Source: Chryseobacterium gleum (lineage in GTDB: Bacteria; Bacteroidota; Bacteroidia; Flavobacteriales_D; Sanyastnellaceae). From it: a DNA stretch of 13,627 bases. The stretch is from contig CAMCYM010000020.1 of the NCBI GenBank assembly GCA_945883885.1, positions 1 to 13,627 of the forward strand, read 5' to 3'. Below, piece after piece: positions 7,188-13,627 of the stretch. Under the pieces are notes generated by a model, which saw only the letters and a list, made by a program, of their open reading frames with translations, was not told where the DNA came from and did not search any database. A program made the translations under genes and the position numbers. Each line of letters begins with the position of its first letter. Positions within the stretch are counted from its first letter, which is position 1.

Positions 7188-8471
7188 TCATGCGCCGAAG
7201 GTGCAGGCCGCCCGGACGGCATCGGCCGCGCGGGCCGCCGAGGCGAAGTCGCGGGCGTGGATGCGGGCGAGGGGCCGGGCGGGGTCGACGGGCATGCCGA
7301 TGCGCATCCAGCGGTCGATGCCGACGGCCGGGTCCACCCGGTCGCCGGGGCGCCGCCGCCCGCCGCCGAGCTCGACCACGGCCAGCCCGAGCTGGCGGGT
7401 ATCCAGGCGGGCGAGGACCTTGCCCGTATGGGCAGCCGCAGGCCAAACGTCCAACACGACCGGCGCTTTCGCGAGGTACTGCCCCGGCCGGTCCACGAAG
7501 TCCGTGGGCCCGCCTAAGGCTGCAACCATCCGGGCAAACCGTTCCGCCGCCGCCCCGGACTTCAGCACCCCCACGAGGCGAGCCCGGGCTGCATCCGGGT
7601 TCTGTTCCACCCCTGCGCCGACGAGCAACTCCTCGCCCAGGCGCAGCGTGACCTCCAGCAAGGCAGGCGACCGCACTTCCCCGCGCAACAGTGCCACGGC
7701 TTCTGCGACTTCGAGGGCATTGCCCGCTGCGTCGGCGAGCGGTTCGTCCATGGGCGTGAGCAGGGTCCGCACGGGGAGGCCCGCACCGGCCCCCACTTCG
7801 CGGAGGGAGGCTGCCAGCGCACGCGCGGCTTCTTCCGATCGCATGAAGGCCCCTGAACCGACCTTGATGTCCATGACCAGCGACCCAAGGCCCGCTGCGA
7901 GTTTTTTGGAAAGAATGCTGGCCGTAATGAGCCCGATTTGCTCGACCGTCGCCGTCACATCCCGCACGGCATACAAGCGGCTATCAGCCGGTGCAAATTC
8001 CGCGGTAGTGCCCACAATGGCGCAGCCCACCGCAGCGACTACTTGCTGAAAGCGTTCTGCCCCCGGCGCCACTGTATATCCCGGGATCGCTTCTAGCTTG
8101 TCCACCGTGCCGCCCGTGTGCGCCAGACCGCGGCCTGCAATCATGGGCACGAACACCCCACAAGCAGCCGCTGCGGGAGCGAGAATCAGCGAAACCGCAT
8201 CTCCTACCCCGCCGGTGCTGTGCTTGTCCGCTACCGGTCCACCCAACTTCGCAGGGTCCCAGCGCAACACCTTGCCCGAGTCGCGCATGGCCAGGGTAAA
8301 GGCCACCGCTTCGGCTGCGGAGAGGCCACGGAACAGCGAAGCCATGGCGAAGGCGGAGATCTGGGCATCGGGAATGGAACCGTCGGCGATGCCGGCGACG
8401 AAGGCACGGATGGCGTCCGGAGGCAAGGCCTCCCCGTCGCGCTTGCGGCGGATGAATTCAGGTACGAGCAC
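7188..8471 (-). CDS. deoA: Thymidine phosphorylase
   Basis: Phosphorolyses thymidine and deoxyuridine to the base and 2-deoxyribose-1-phosphate. 427 residues, collinear with E. coli DeoA (440). Seen: the phosphate-binding KHSTGGVGD (83-91), GRGLAHTGGTVDKLE (113-127), Arg170, Ser185 and Lys189 in the RDVTATV and TASILSKK motifs (equivalent to E. coli R171, S186, K190), VMDIKVGSGAFM (199-210), GPTDFV and DTRQLGLAVVELGGGRR. The last two fit the DeoA subgroup better than the broad-specificity Pdp subgroup. No ATG is available: the start is GTG at 8471, beginning LVPEFIRRKRDG, which aligns with the usual N-terminus. It overlaps the end of deoC by 14 nt, suggesting translational coupling. The product feeds deoxyribose-1-phosphate to DeoC after isomerisation by a phosphopentomutase not in the window. 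The C-terminus is slightly shorter than in E. coli. Confidence 0.95.
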   Translation of the reverse strand: MLVPEFIRRKRDGEALPPDAIRAFVAGIADGSIPDAQISAFAMASLFRGLSAAEAVAFTLAMRDSGKVLRWDPAKLGGPVADKHSTGGVGDAVSLILAPAAAACGVFVPMIAGRGLAHTGGTVDKLEAIPGYTVAPGAERFQQVVAAVGCAIVGTTAEFAPADSRLYAVRDVTATVEQIGLITASILSKKLAAGLGSLVMDIKVGSGAFMRSEEAARALAASLREVGAGAGLPVRTLLTPMDEPLADAAGNALEVAEAVALLRGEVRSPALLEVTLRLGEELLVGAGVEQNPDAARARLVGVLKSGAAAERFARMVAALGGPTDFVDRPGQYLAKAPVVLDVWPAAAHTGKVLARLDTRQLGLAVVELGGGRRRPGDRVDPAVGIDRWMRIGMPVDPARPLARIHARDFASAARAADAVRAACTFGA

Positions 8472-9171
8472 GGGAATGGAGTTGGGTAAAAAGGTCCGAT
8501 GCGCCGATTCGGAAACGGCGCGGGGTCAACGATTCAAAAGCGGGTCGGTGGCGCACGATGTCCACAAAGGTCAATGCAGTTTCACGCGTGCGGATGCCGC
8601 CGGAGACTTTTACACCCACCGGAGCCCATCCGATGGCATCGCACAGCACTTCCACGGCCTCCGGCGTAGCGCCCACCGGCACCTTGCCGGTCGAGGTTTT
8701 CAAAAAGTCCGCTCCCGCTTCGAGCGCCCGATCGGCCGCTCGTCCGAGAAGTTGCGGCGTAAAGCGGGGGTCTCCGGTTTCCAAGATGGCTTTGAAGCAG
8801 GCCAAAGGAGCGGCCGCACGGACGGCAGAAAACACCGCATCCACCCGTCCGAAGTCCTTCGCAAAAAAGGCCTCGATGGCCATGACCGCATCGATTTCTT
8901 GGGCGCCGGCGGCCACGGCTGCCTCCACTGCGCGGCCCACGGCTTCCGGATCTGCTGAACCCGAAGGGAAATTGACCACGGTCGCAAGCGCCCAAACGCG
9001 GTCAGGAAACGCCGCTGCAACCGCCGCGAGGTGATCGGGGAAGATGCACAGGGCCGCCGGTGGTCCCGGCGCTTCGTCCACCCGGCGGGCGAGGTCGATC
9101 AGTTCAACCTCGGATTCGTCTCCGCGCAACGAGGTCACATCGAGGAACCGAAGCAACTCCTCGTCCGTCAT
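8458..9171 (-). CDS. deoC: Deoxyribose-phosphate aldolase
   Basis: Class I aldolase cleaving 2-deoxyribose-5-phosphate to acetaldehyde and glyceraldehyde-3-phosphate. 237 residues against 259 in E. coli. Start chosen at the ATG at 9171, where MTDEELLRFLDVTSL aligns with the known N-terminus; the frame stays open upstream to 9339, but that extension overlaps nupC and has no family similarity. The TIM-barrel motifs are present: LCIFPD (41-46), ATVVNFPSG (63-71), EIDAVMAI with Asp94, FKAILETG (126-133), the Schiff-base lysine in FLKTSTGK (Lys158) and the second lysine in GVKVSGGIRT (Lys188). The C-terminus ends LHSRART and lacks the extension ending in Tyr259 found in the E. coli enzyme. The ATG overlaps the nupC stop as ATGA, and the 3' end overlaps deoA. 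Confidence 0.95.
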   Translation of the reverse strand: MTDEELLRFLDVTSLRGDESEVELIDLARRVDEAPGPPAALCIFPDHLAAVAAAFPDRVWALATVVNFPSGSADPEAVGRAVEAAVAAGAQEIDAVMAIEAFFAKDFGRVDAVFSAVRAAAPLACFKAILETGDPRFTPQLLGRAADRALEAGADFLKTSTGKVPVGATPEAVEVLCDAIGWAPVGVKVSGGIRTRETALTFVDIVRHRPAFESLTPRRFRIGASDLFTQLHSRART

Positions 9172-10427
9172 GCCAGCGAAAGGAAGAGTCCGGCAATGGC
9201 CGCAGACATCAGATTCGACATCGTACCGGCCAACACCGCCAACATGCCGAGCCGCGCAATCTCCGCACGCCGGGCAGGGGCCATCGAGCCGATGCCGCCG
9301 AGCAGGATCGCGATGGACGAGAGGTTCGCGAAGCCGCACAGGGCGAAGGAGATGATGGCTTTCGTCTTCGTGCTAAGTACCACCGCCGGCGCGTCGCCGA
9401 GGTAGGGCGCGAAGTTGAGGTAGGCCACGAATTCGTTGATGATGAACTTTTGGCCGATGAAGGAGCCCGCCACGACCGCCTCCGACCACGGAATGCCGAG
9501 GAGAAACGCCACCGGTGCGCCGACATAGCCGAGCATCAACTCCAGCGTGAGGTCGGGCTGTCCCCACAGGCCGCCGATGCCGCCGAGCAGGCCGTTGAGC
9601 AGTGCAATCAACCCTACGAACGCGAGCAGCATGGCTCCTACGTTGAAGGCCAGGTGCATGCCCGCCGAAGCTCCGGAGGCCGCTGCATCGATTACGTTCG
9701 CGGGCCGATCTTCCGGTGCGGCGTGTCCGAGCGCGGGATCGTCTTGGGGGTCTTCTGTCTCCGGGAGAAGCAGCTTCGCAAAGAGCAGTCCGCCCGGTGC
9801 CGCCATGAAACTGGCCGCAATCAGGTACTCGAGCGGCACGCCGATGGCCGCGTAGCCCGCCACGGCGCTGCCCGCCACCGAGGCCAAACCGCCTACCATC
9901 ACGGCGAACAGCTCGGACCGGGTCATGCCGGCGATGTAGGGCCGGACGACGAGGGGAGCCTCGGTTTGGCCCACAAAGATGTTTGCCGTCGCAGACAGCG
10001 ATTCCGTCCGGGAAGTCCCTAGCAACCTGCGCATTCCGCCGCCCAACACCCCGATGACCGCTTGCATCGCCCCGATGTGGTACAGCACACTGATAAGCGC
10101 TGAGAAGAAGACGATTACGGGCAGAACGCGGATCGCGAAAATGAACCCCCCGCTGCCGAACACCTCAAACATTTTGCCGTCGTTCAAGCCACCGAAGAGG
10201 AAGCTGATGCCTTCGTTGCCGTACCCGATGACCCGACTGACAGCGTCCGAAGCCACTTGCAAGGCGCGTTTTCCGGCCGGGACGTACAGCACCAGCGCAC
10301 CGATGGCGAGTTGGATGCCGAACGCCCCCGCAGCCGTGCGGATGCGAATGGCCTTGCGGTTGCGCGAAAAAAGCACCGCAAGCCCGAGCAGGGTCACGAT
10401 GCCGAGCAAACTCGACAGGATTTCCAT
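9168..10427 (-). CDS. nupC: Concentrative nucleoside transporter (CNT/NupC family)
   Basis: Inner-membrane nucleoside symporter driven by Na+ or H+. 419 residues, hydrophobic throughout, about the length of Vibrio cholerae CNT. The family-defining nucleoside-site motifs are present: GQTEAPLVVRP (153-163, first re-entrant half), GQKFIINEFVAY (325-336, with the conserved Glu332) and CGFANLSSIAI (364-374, with the conserved Asn). GxxxAGSAVAGYAAIGV (about 180-197) is also typical. A hydrophilic loop, ETEDPQDDPALGHAAPEDR (223-241), lies at the usual central position. The CNT topology of eight core helices with two re-entrant hairpins fits; ion coupling cannot be decided. It starts 10 nt after the cdd stop and ends in an ATGA overlap with deoC, so it probably supplies pyrimidine and perhaps purine nucleosides to the enzymes encoded beside it. 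Confidence 0.95.
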   Translation of the reverse strand: MEILSSLLGIVTLLGLAVLFSRNRKAIRIRTAAGAFGIQLAIGALVLYVPAGKRALQVASDAVSRVIGYGNEGISFLFGGLNDGKMFEVFGSGGFIFAIRVLPVIVFFSALISVLYHIGAMQAVIGVLGGGMRRLLGTSRTESLSATANIFVGQTEAPLVVRPYIAGMTRSELFAVMVGGLASVAGSAVAGYAAIGVPLEYLIAASFMAAPGGLLFAKLLLPETEDPQDDPALGHAAPEDRPANVIDAAASGASAGMHLAFNVGAMLLAFVGLIALLNGLLGGIGGLWGQPDLTLELMLGYVGAPVAFLLGIPWSEAVVAGSFIGQKFIINEFVAYLNFAPYLGDAPAVVLSTKTKAIISFALCGFANLSSIAILLGGIGSMAPARRAEIARLGMLAVLAGTMSNLMSAAIAGLFLSLA

Positions 10428-10437
10428 GGCCGCGAAT

Positions 10438-10917
10438 CTACCCTAAAGCATCGCTGTGGAACGCCCACGGCAAGAAAACCTCCGGTCCCGCCGCTTCAAC
10501 CACCGGTCCGTCGGCTGCCTGCAACACGATACGAAAGGGCTTTCCTTGCCGCTCGCTGAACGTGTGCAGCACTTGACGGCAACCGCCACACGGCGAAAAC
10601 CCGAGGTGCGCCGTGGGGTTAGGCGAAGCAATGGCCAAGACTTCGATGTCCACGCCCGGCGCCTGCGCCCCGGCCGCAAACAAGGCCACGCGCTCGGCGC
10701 ACAACCCCGAAGGAAAGGCCGGATCCTCTTGGTTGCACCCCGCCACCACCCGCCCGTCGGCAAGCCGCACCGCTGCACCTACAAAAAAATGCGAGTACGG
10801 CGCGTGGGCCCGCTCGGCTGCAGCAAACGCCGCATCGAGCAAGACCCGGTCCTCCACCGCGACCTCGTCGGGCCGCAGCACCACGAGCTCGCCCCCACAG
10901 GAAATACGTTCCGCCAT
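10438..10917 (-). CDS. cdd: Cytidine deaminase
   Basis: Zinc enzyme converting cytidine and deoxycytidine to uridine and deoxyuridine plus ammonia. 159 residues, the size of the small tetrameric class. Visible: APYSHFFVGAAV (39-50), the substrate-binding CNQEDPAFPSG (61-71), CAER (73-76) giving Zn ligand Cys73 and proton-shuttling Glu75, and PCGGCRQ (109-115) giving Zn ligands Cys110 and Cys113. The NQE..FPSGLCAER pattern is the form common in Bacteroidota. The ATG at 10917 lies 32 nt after the upstream lipoprotein stop, with no recognisable -7 box in that gap, and the gene ends 10 nt before nupC. It performs the first catabolic step of the operon, feeding deoxyuridine to DeoA. All catalytic residues are intact. 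Confidence 0.96.
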   Translation of the reverse strand: MAERISCGGELVVLRPDEVAVEDRVLLDAAFAAAERAHAPYSHFFVGAAVRLADGRVVAGCNQEDPAFPSGLCAERVALFAAGAQAPGVDIEVLAIASPNPTAHLGFSPCGGCRQVLHTFSERQGKPFRIVLQAADGPVVEAAGPEVFLPWAFHSDALG

Positions 10918-10949
10918 GGGGTCAAGGTACGCAGCACACGGCCGCTGAG

Positions 10950-11711
10950 TTACTCGACCGTGGCCTCAAATCCGGTTTCGCACACGCGTCCGGTGGCGTC
11001 TTCCGCGTGGAGGTGGACATGCACCGGGCCGCTGAATCCCGCGGGCAGTGTGACCACTGCCGCGGCCAAATCAAACTCCACTGCTCCCGCCGCGTCCCAG
11101 CTCCCCTCCCACACGACCGTTCCGGCCTCCTCGTCATGGATGTGGACTTCCACCAGAGCTAGCCCATCCGCATCGCTGACCATTCCTTCAAATGGAAACG
11201 TCGACCCTGCGGTCCAAGCGGCATCTTCGGCCCACGTGCCCAGCGTGAACAGCGGTATGAGCGCGTTCTCGACATGGACCTGCATCACCACAGTCTCTGC
11301 TTCGTTCCCTTCGACATCGACTGCATCGATGACGAGGTCCCATATGCCACGGACATCCTCTGGCACGGTCCAGCTTGCTTGGTACAGATGGCTCGTCCCT
11401 TCGAGGTCTTCCTGCACCAGCTTCGTCCACGCACCGCTGCTCAGCACGAATTCCTGGGTGCCGCCGCCGTGGCTGTGACCGGAAGCACTGTGGAGATCGA
11501 TCCGGAGCTGTGACAGTTCCGTCTCGTCTTGGACCAGAACGGTCACACTCACCGTCGAGCCGGCGTCCACCTCCACTTCAGCACCAGGCTGCACACCCGC
11601 TACCACCACTTCCAACGTCGGCGGCGTGGCATCCGTCTTTCCGCATCCTGCCGACGCCACCATCAGAACACCTGCAGCAACACTCCAAACAAAATTGTTC
11701 ATGAGATTCAT
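10950..11711 (-). CDS. His-rich two-domain lipoprotein (DUF4625-like), partner of TonB receptor
   Basis: 253 residues. Start chosen at the ATG at 11711, which overlaps the receptor stop as ATGA; a second ATG at 11702 is an alternative. The frame stays open far upstream, but only as a shadow of the receptor. A signal peptide ends in the lipobox VASAGC (Cys23), so this is a periplasm-facing or surface-exposed lipoprotein. Residues about 28-148 (TPPTLEVV..., LRIDLHSASGHSHGGG, WTVPEDVRG, IDAVDVEGNEAE) match my recollection of the DUF4625 Ig-like family of Bacteroidota lipoproteins. Residues about 150-253 look like a second, degenerate copy (GMVSDADGLALVEVHIHDEE, HVHLHAEDATG). Clustered and alternating histidines (74, 79, 81, 108, 190, 192, 231, 233, 235) suggest metal binding. 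Substrate capture for the adjacent receptor is inferred; no function is established. Confidence 0.82.
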   Translation of the reverse strand: MNLMNNFVWSVAAGVLMVASAGCGKTDATPPTLEVVVAGVQPGAEVEVDAGSTVSVTVLVQDETELSQLRIDLHSASGHSHGGGTQEFVLSSGAWTKLVQEDLEGTSHLYQASWTVPEDVRGIWDLVIDAVDVEGNEAETVVMQVHVENALIPLFTLGTWAEDAAWTAGSTFPFEGMVSDADGLALVEVHIHDEEAGTVVWEGSWDAAGAVEFDLAAAVVTLPAGFSGPVHVHLHAEDATGRVCETGFEATVE

Positions 11712-13627
11712 TTTGAATTGATTGGTTGAATTCTTGTCAAACTTGAGAACTGTTTCGCGATGCGAACCGTCACGGTCCGGTCCTGCATCGGCAATCCCAA
11801 CGCTCGGTAGGCACTGGTATGGTCCAAGGCCACTGCCCGCGCGAGATTTCGGCCCACAAGGGTCACCGTCCAGGCTCCTCGCTGGAGGGTACCCGATGCG
11901 CCGATCAGGGTGTAGCCGGGCGTGGTGGCTTCGTTGCGCGCGACGAGCCGCGCTTCGCCGACGCGGTCCACATCGATGCGGCCGGAAAGGAAGGTCCGGC
12001 CCCACGTCCGCGTCCCGGAGAGGATGGACAACCGAACGCGCGGAGGCGGCGTGAAGGGCAATGCGAACCCCGTCGCCAGGTCCCAGCCCGGACTCCAGCC
12101 GCCGCTGGCTTCGAGGCTTCCACCGCTGCGCCCGGTGGACACTGCGAGGTGGGCTTCCCCTCCGGTGCGGAAGGCCGGGGTGGCGGTGAAGGAATAGATT
12201 TGGCCCGCGTGCGCGATGGGCGCGAAGGCCCCGGTCGGGCGCAGGTAGATGAAGCCTGCGTGGGCCGCCCCGAAGCCGTCCACGGTGCAGCGCACGCGGC
12301 CCCGCTCCCACTTCCCGCCCCAACGGACCTCGGCCACATGCTCTGGACGCAGGGCCGCGTTCCCCCGCTCGAACCGAAAGGTGCCGTGGTGGATGCCGTC
12401 CGCACCCAACGCATAGGCATCCGGAAACCGGGTACCCACCACCACCGTCGCCTCCCCGGCGGCGCCAGCCCGGTGCAGCGTCGCGGTGGCTCCGGTAAAA
12501 TTCTTGCGGTACGGCGCGGCCCGCACGTCTGTCCCCACCACCTCGCCGTCCGGTCCGTACAGCGGCTCTTCGTGCCCCCCGCCCGAGCGGTGCACCACAT
12601 CGGCACGAAGGCCGGCCGACCATCCGGCACGTGCCCACGTCGCCCCCCCGCTGATGCGCCCTGTACGGTGGTCGGCCAGCAGGAACTCCCAGCCGGAGGT
12701 GGTGGCCAGGAGGCCTTCGGTTTGGAAACCTACCACCCACGCTGCGCCCACAGGCACCCGCACCTCGCTGAATGCGGTGCGCTCGGCAATCCGCAAAGCC
12801 AGCGCGTCGGTCGGCTCCGGCCCCCAGCCGTGTGCATGGGGCGGCGCCCATTCTGTCCGGTCCAGCATGGAACCCGAGATTCTAAACAGGGTCCCACGGG
12901 CTCCGTCTCGCTCGAACGTGGTGGTGATGCGGCTGCCCGTCGATCGGGGCAAAATCGTCCCGTAACGCGCCCCATCGTCCGCCAGGTCCGCCTCGATCGG
13001 CGTGCCGATGATGCCAGGAAACAACCCGGAATTCACCGCGAACGCTTCGATGCCGCCCCGCCACCGTCCGCCGTGCCGCGGCCACGCATCGAACCCTACC
13101 TTGCCCGAAACGGTGGTGCCCGAGGTATTCACCAGCCGGTTGTTTTCCAGCGGAAGCACGCGGCCGAGGTAGGTGAACGTGGTGGCTCGAACGTTGCGGT
13201 CGCCAAACGCAGTGGCCCCACACCCCGCCCGCCACTGTACCCGACCCGACCGGACCCGCGCGGTCGCCACTACGCCCACGCGCCCATCCCCGGACCTCCC
13301 ACTCACCGCGCACGCGGCGTCTGCTCCTTCCTCGGGCAACGGAGGCACTTCCTGAAAGACGACGGCACCGGCCACTGCTTCTGGCCCCAACCACACGGCC
13401 CCTCCACCCAGCACCACGGCGGCACTGCCTGCAAGTTCTGGATCCGCAAGGACGCCATGATCCGCCCCCCACCGGGCCCCTTGGAGTGGCACACCATCGG
13501 AAACCACGGCGATCCGGGTCCCTTGCAAACCGCGCACAATGGGGGAAAACGACCCCGCACCGAGTTCGGTGGCTACCACACCCGGAGCTGCGCGGATCCA
13601 CTCGCTCCATCCCCCCTCCCTCGGTGC
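11708..13627 (-). CDS. TonB-dependent outer-membrane receptor, C-terminal 639 residues (N-terminus outside window)
   Basis: The frame is open to the window edge; upstream of 13579 it reads EWIRAAPGVVATELGAG, the end of the plug-domain APGV motif, so the TonB box, signal peptide and first plug strands are missing. Plug motifs are IVRGLQGTRIAVVSDGVPLQ, RWGADHG and a GGGAVWLGPEAVAGAVVF element (the usual VLRGPA.LLYGSDAIGGVI). The rest is a beta barrel of alternating aromatic/polar strands with loops such as PPHAHGWGPEPTD and HRSGGGHEEPLYGPDG. The WGADHG signature and the lipoprotein neighbour recall Bacteroidota receptors often linked to metal uptake (ZnuD-like); this is memory-based inference. 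The canonical terminal aromatic (TVRIAKQF) is followed by a 12-residue tail, SSLTRIQPINSK, in AT-richer DNA. The stop overlaps the lipoprotein ATG. It heads the minus-strand nucleoside operon. Confidence 0.9.
   Translation of the reverse strand, partial: APREGGWSEWIRAAPGVVATELGAGSFSPIVRGLQGTRIAVVSDGVPLQGARWGADHGVLADPELAGSAAVVLGGGAVWLGPEAVAGAVVFQEVPPLPEEGADAACAVSGRSGDGRVGVVATARVRSGRVQWRAGCGATAFGDRNVRATTFTYLGRVLPLENNRLVNTSGTTVSGKVGFDAWPRHGGRWRGGIEAFAVNSGLFPGIIGTPIEADLADDGARYGTILPRSTGSRITTTFERDGARGTLFRISGSMLDRTEWAPPHAHGWGPEPTDALALRIAERTAFSEVRVPVGAAWVVGFQTEGLLATTSGWEFLLADHRTGRISGGATWARAGWSAGLRADVVHRSGGGHEEPLYGPDGEVVGTDVRAAPYRKNFTGATATLHRAGAAGEATVVVGTRFPDAYALGADGIHHGTFRFERGNAALRPEHVAEVRWGGKWERGRVRCTVDGFGAAHAGFIYLRPTGAFAPIAHAGQIYSFTATPAFRTGGEAHLAVSTGRSGGSLEASGGWSPGWDLATGFALPFTPPPRVRLSILSGTRTWGRTFLSGRIDVDRVGEARLVARNEATTPGYTLIGASGTLQRGAWTVTLVGRNLARAVALDHTSAYRALGLPMQDRTVTVRIAKQFSSLTRIQPINSK

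Noticed and set aside
9172..9339. Upstream extension of deoC to 9339
   Set aside because: It would overlap nupC by 168 nt with no resemblance to DeoC; the ATG at 9171 aligns with the known N-terminus.
10950..12851. A 633-codon open frame on the minus strand covering the lipoprotein and much of the receptor gene
   Set aside because: Only the last 253 codons have protein features (signal peptide, lipobox, Ig-like domains). The N-terminal part is Arg/Gly/Ala-rich shadow translation of the receptor, which is clearly coding in another frame.

Overview
The window comes from a GC-rich member of the Bacteroidota, most likely a high-GC flavobacterial lineage. Evidence is a type IX secretion (T9SS) type B C-terminal domain, a DUF4625-type lipoprotein next to a TonB-dependent receptor, a subtilase with the DDDGNGYVDD signature common in this phylum, a promoter box of the TAnnTTTG type, and no obvious Shine-Dalgarno sites. 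The exact genus cannot be read from the sequence.

Layout. Positions 1-800 (minus) hold the N-terminal part of a secreted S8 subtilase cut by the window edge. Divergent to it is a complete glutamine-hydrolysing asparagine synthetase, asnB (881-2551, plus). Positions 2552-2886, between two convergent genes, carry no gene but are rich in structure: REP-like GC-rich hairpins in a 43-bp tandem array, a 7-bp CCCTCAN tandem repeat whose other strand is a run of G-triplets, and two more perfect hairpins. Positions 2887-6297 (minus) encode a large secreted L-type-lectin/Ig-repeat protein with a gliding-motility/T9SS type B C-terminus, preceded by a good TAnnTTTG box.

The right half (6378-13627) is one uninterrupted minus-strand series. 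In transcription order it reads: TonB-dependent receptor (5' end outside the window), His-rich two-domain lipoprotein, cytidine deaminase (cdd), CNT-type nucleoside transporter (nupC), deoxyribose-phosphate aldolase (deoC), thymidine phosphorylase (deoA), and a nitroreductase-family protein. Receptor/lipoprotein and nupC/deoC are joined by ATGA stop-start overlaps, deoC/deoA overlap by 14 nt, and the other gaps are only 10-32 nt, so the set looks like a single operon.

The five central functions form a coherent path. Pyrimidine (deoxy)nucleosides enter through NupC, (deoxy)cytidine is deaminated by Cdd, deoxyuridine/thymidine are phosphorolysed by DeoA, and DeoC splits deoxyribose-5-phosphate into acetaldehyde and glyceraldehyde-3-phosphate. 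The phosphopentomutase (deoB) that links the last two steps is not in the window. The most interesting question is whether the outer-membrane receptor and lipoprotein serve nucleoside scavenging, or metal (for example zinc) uptake, as their histidine-rich motifs suggest.
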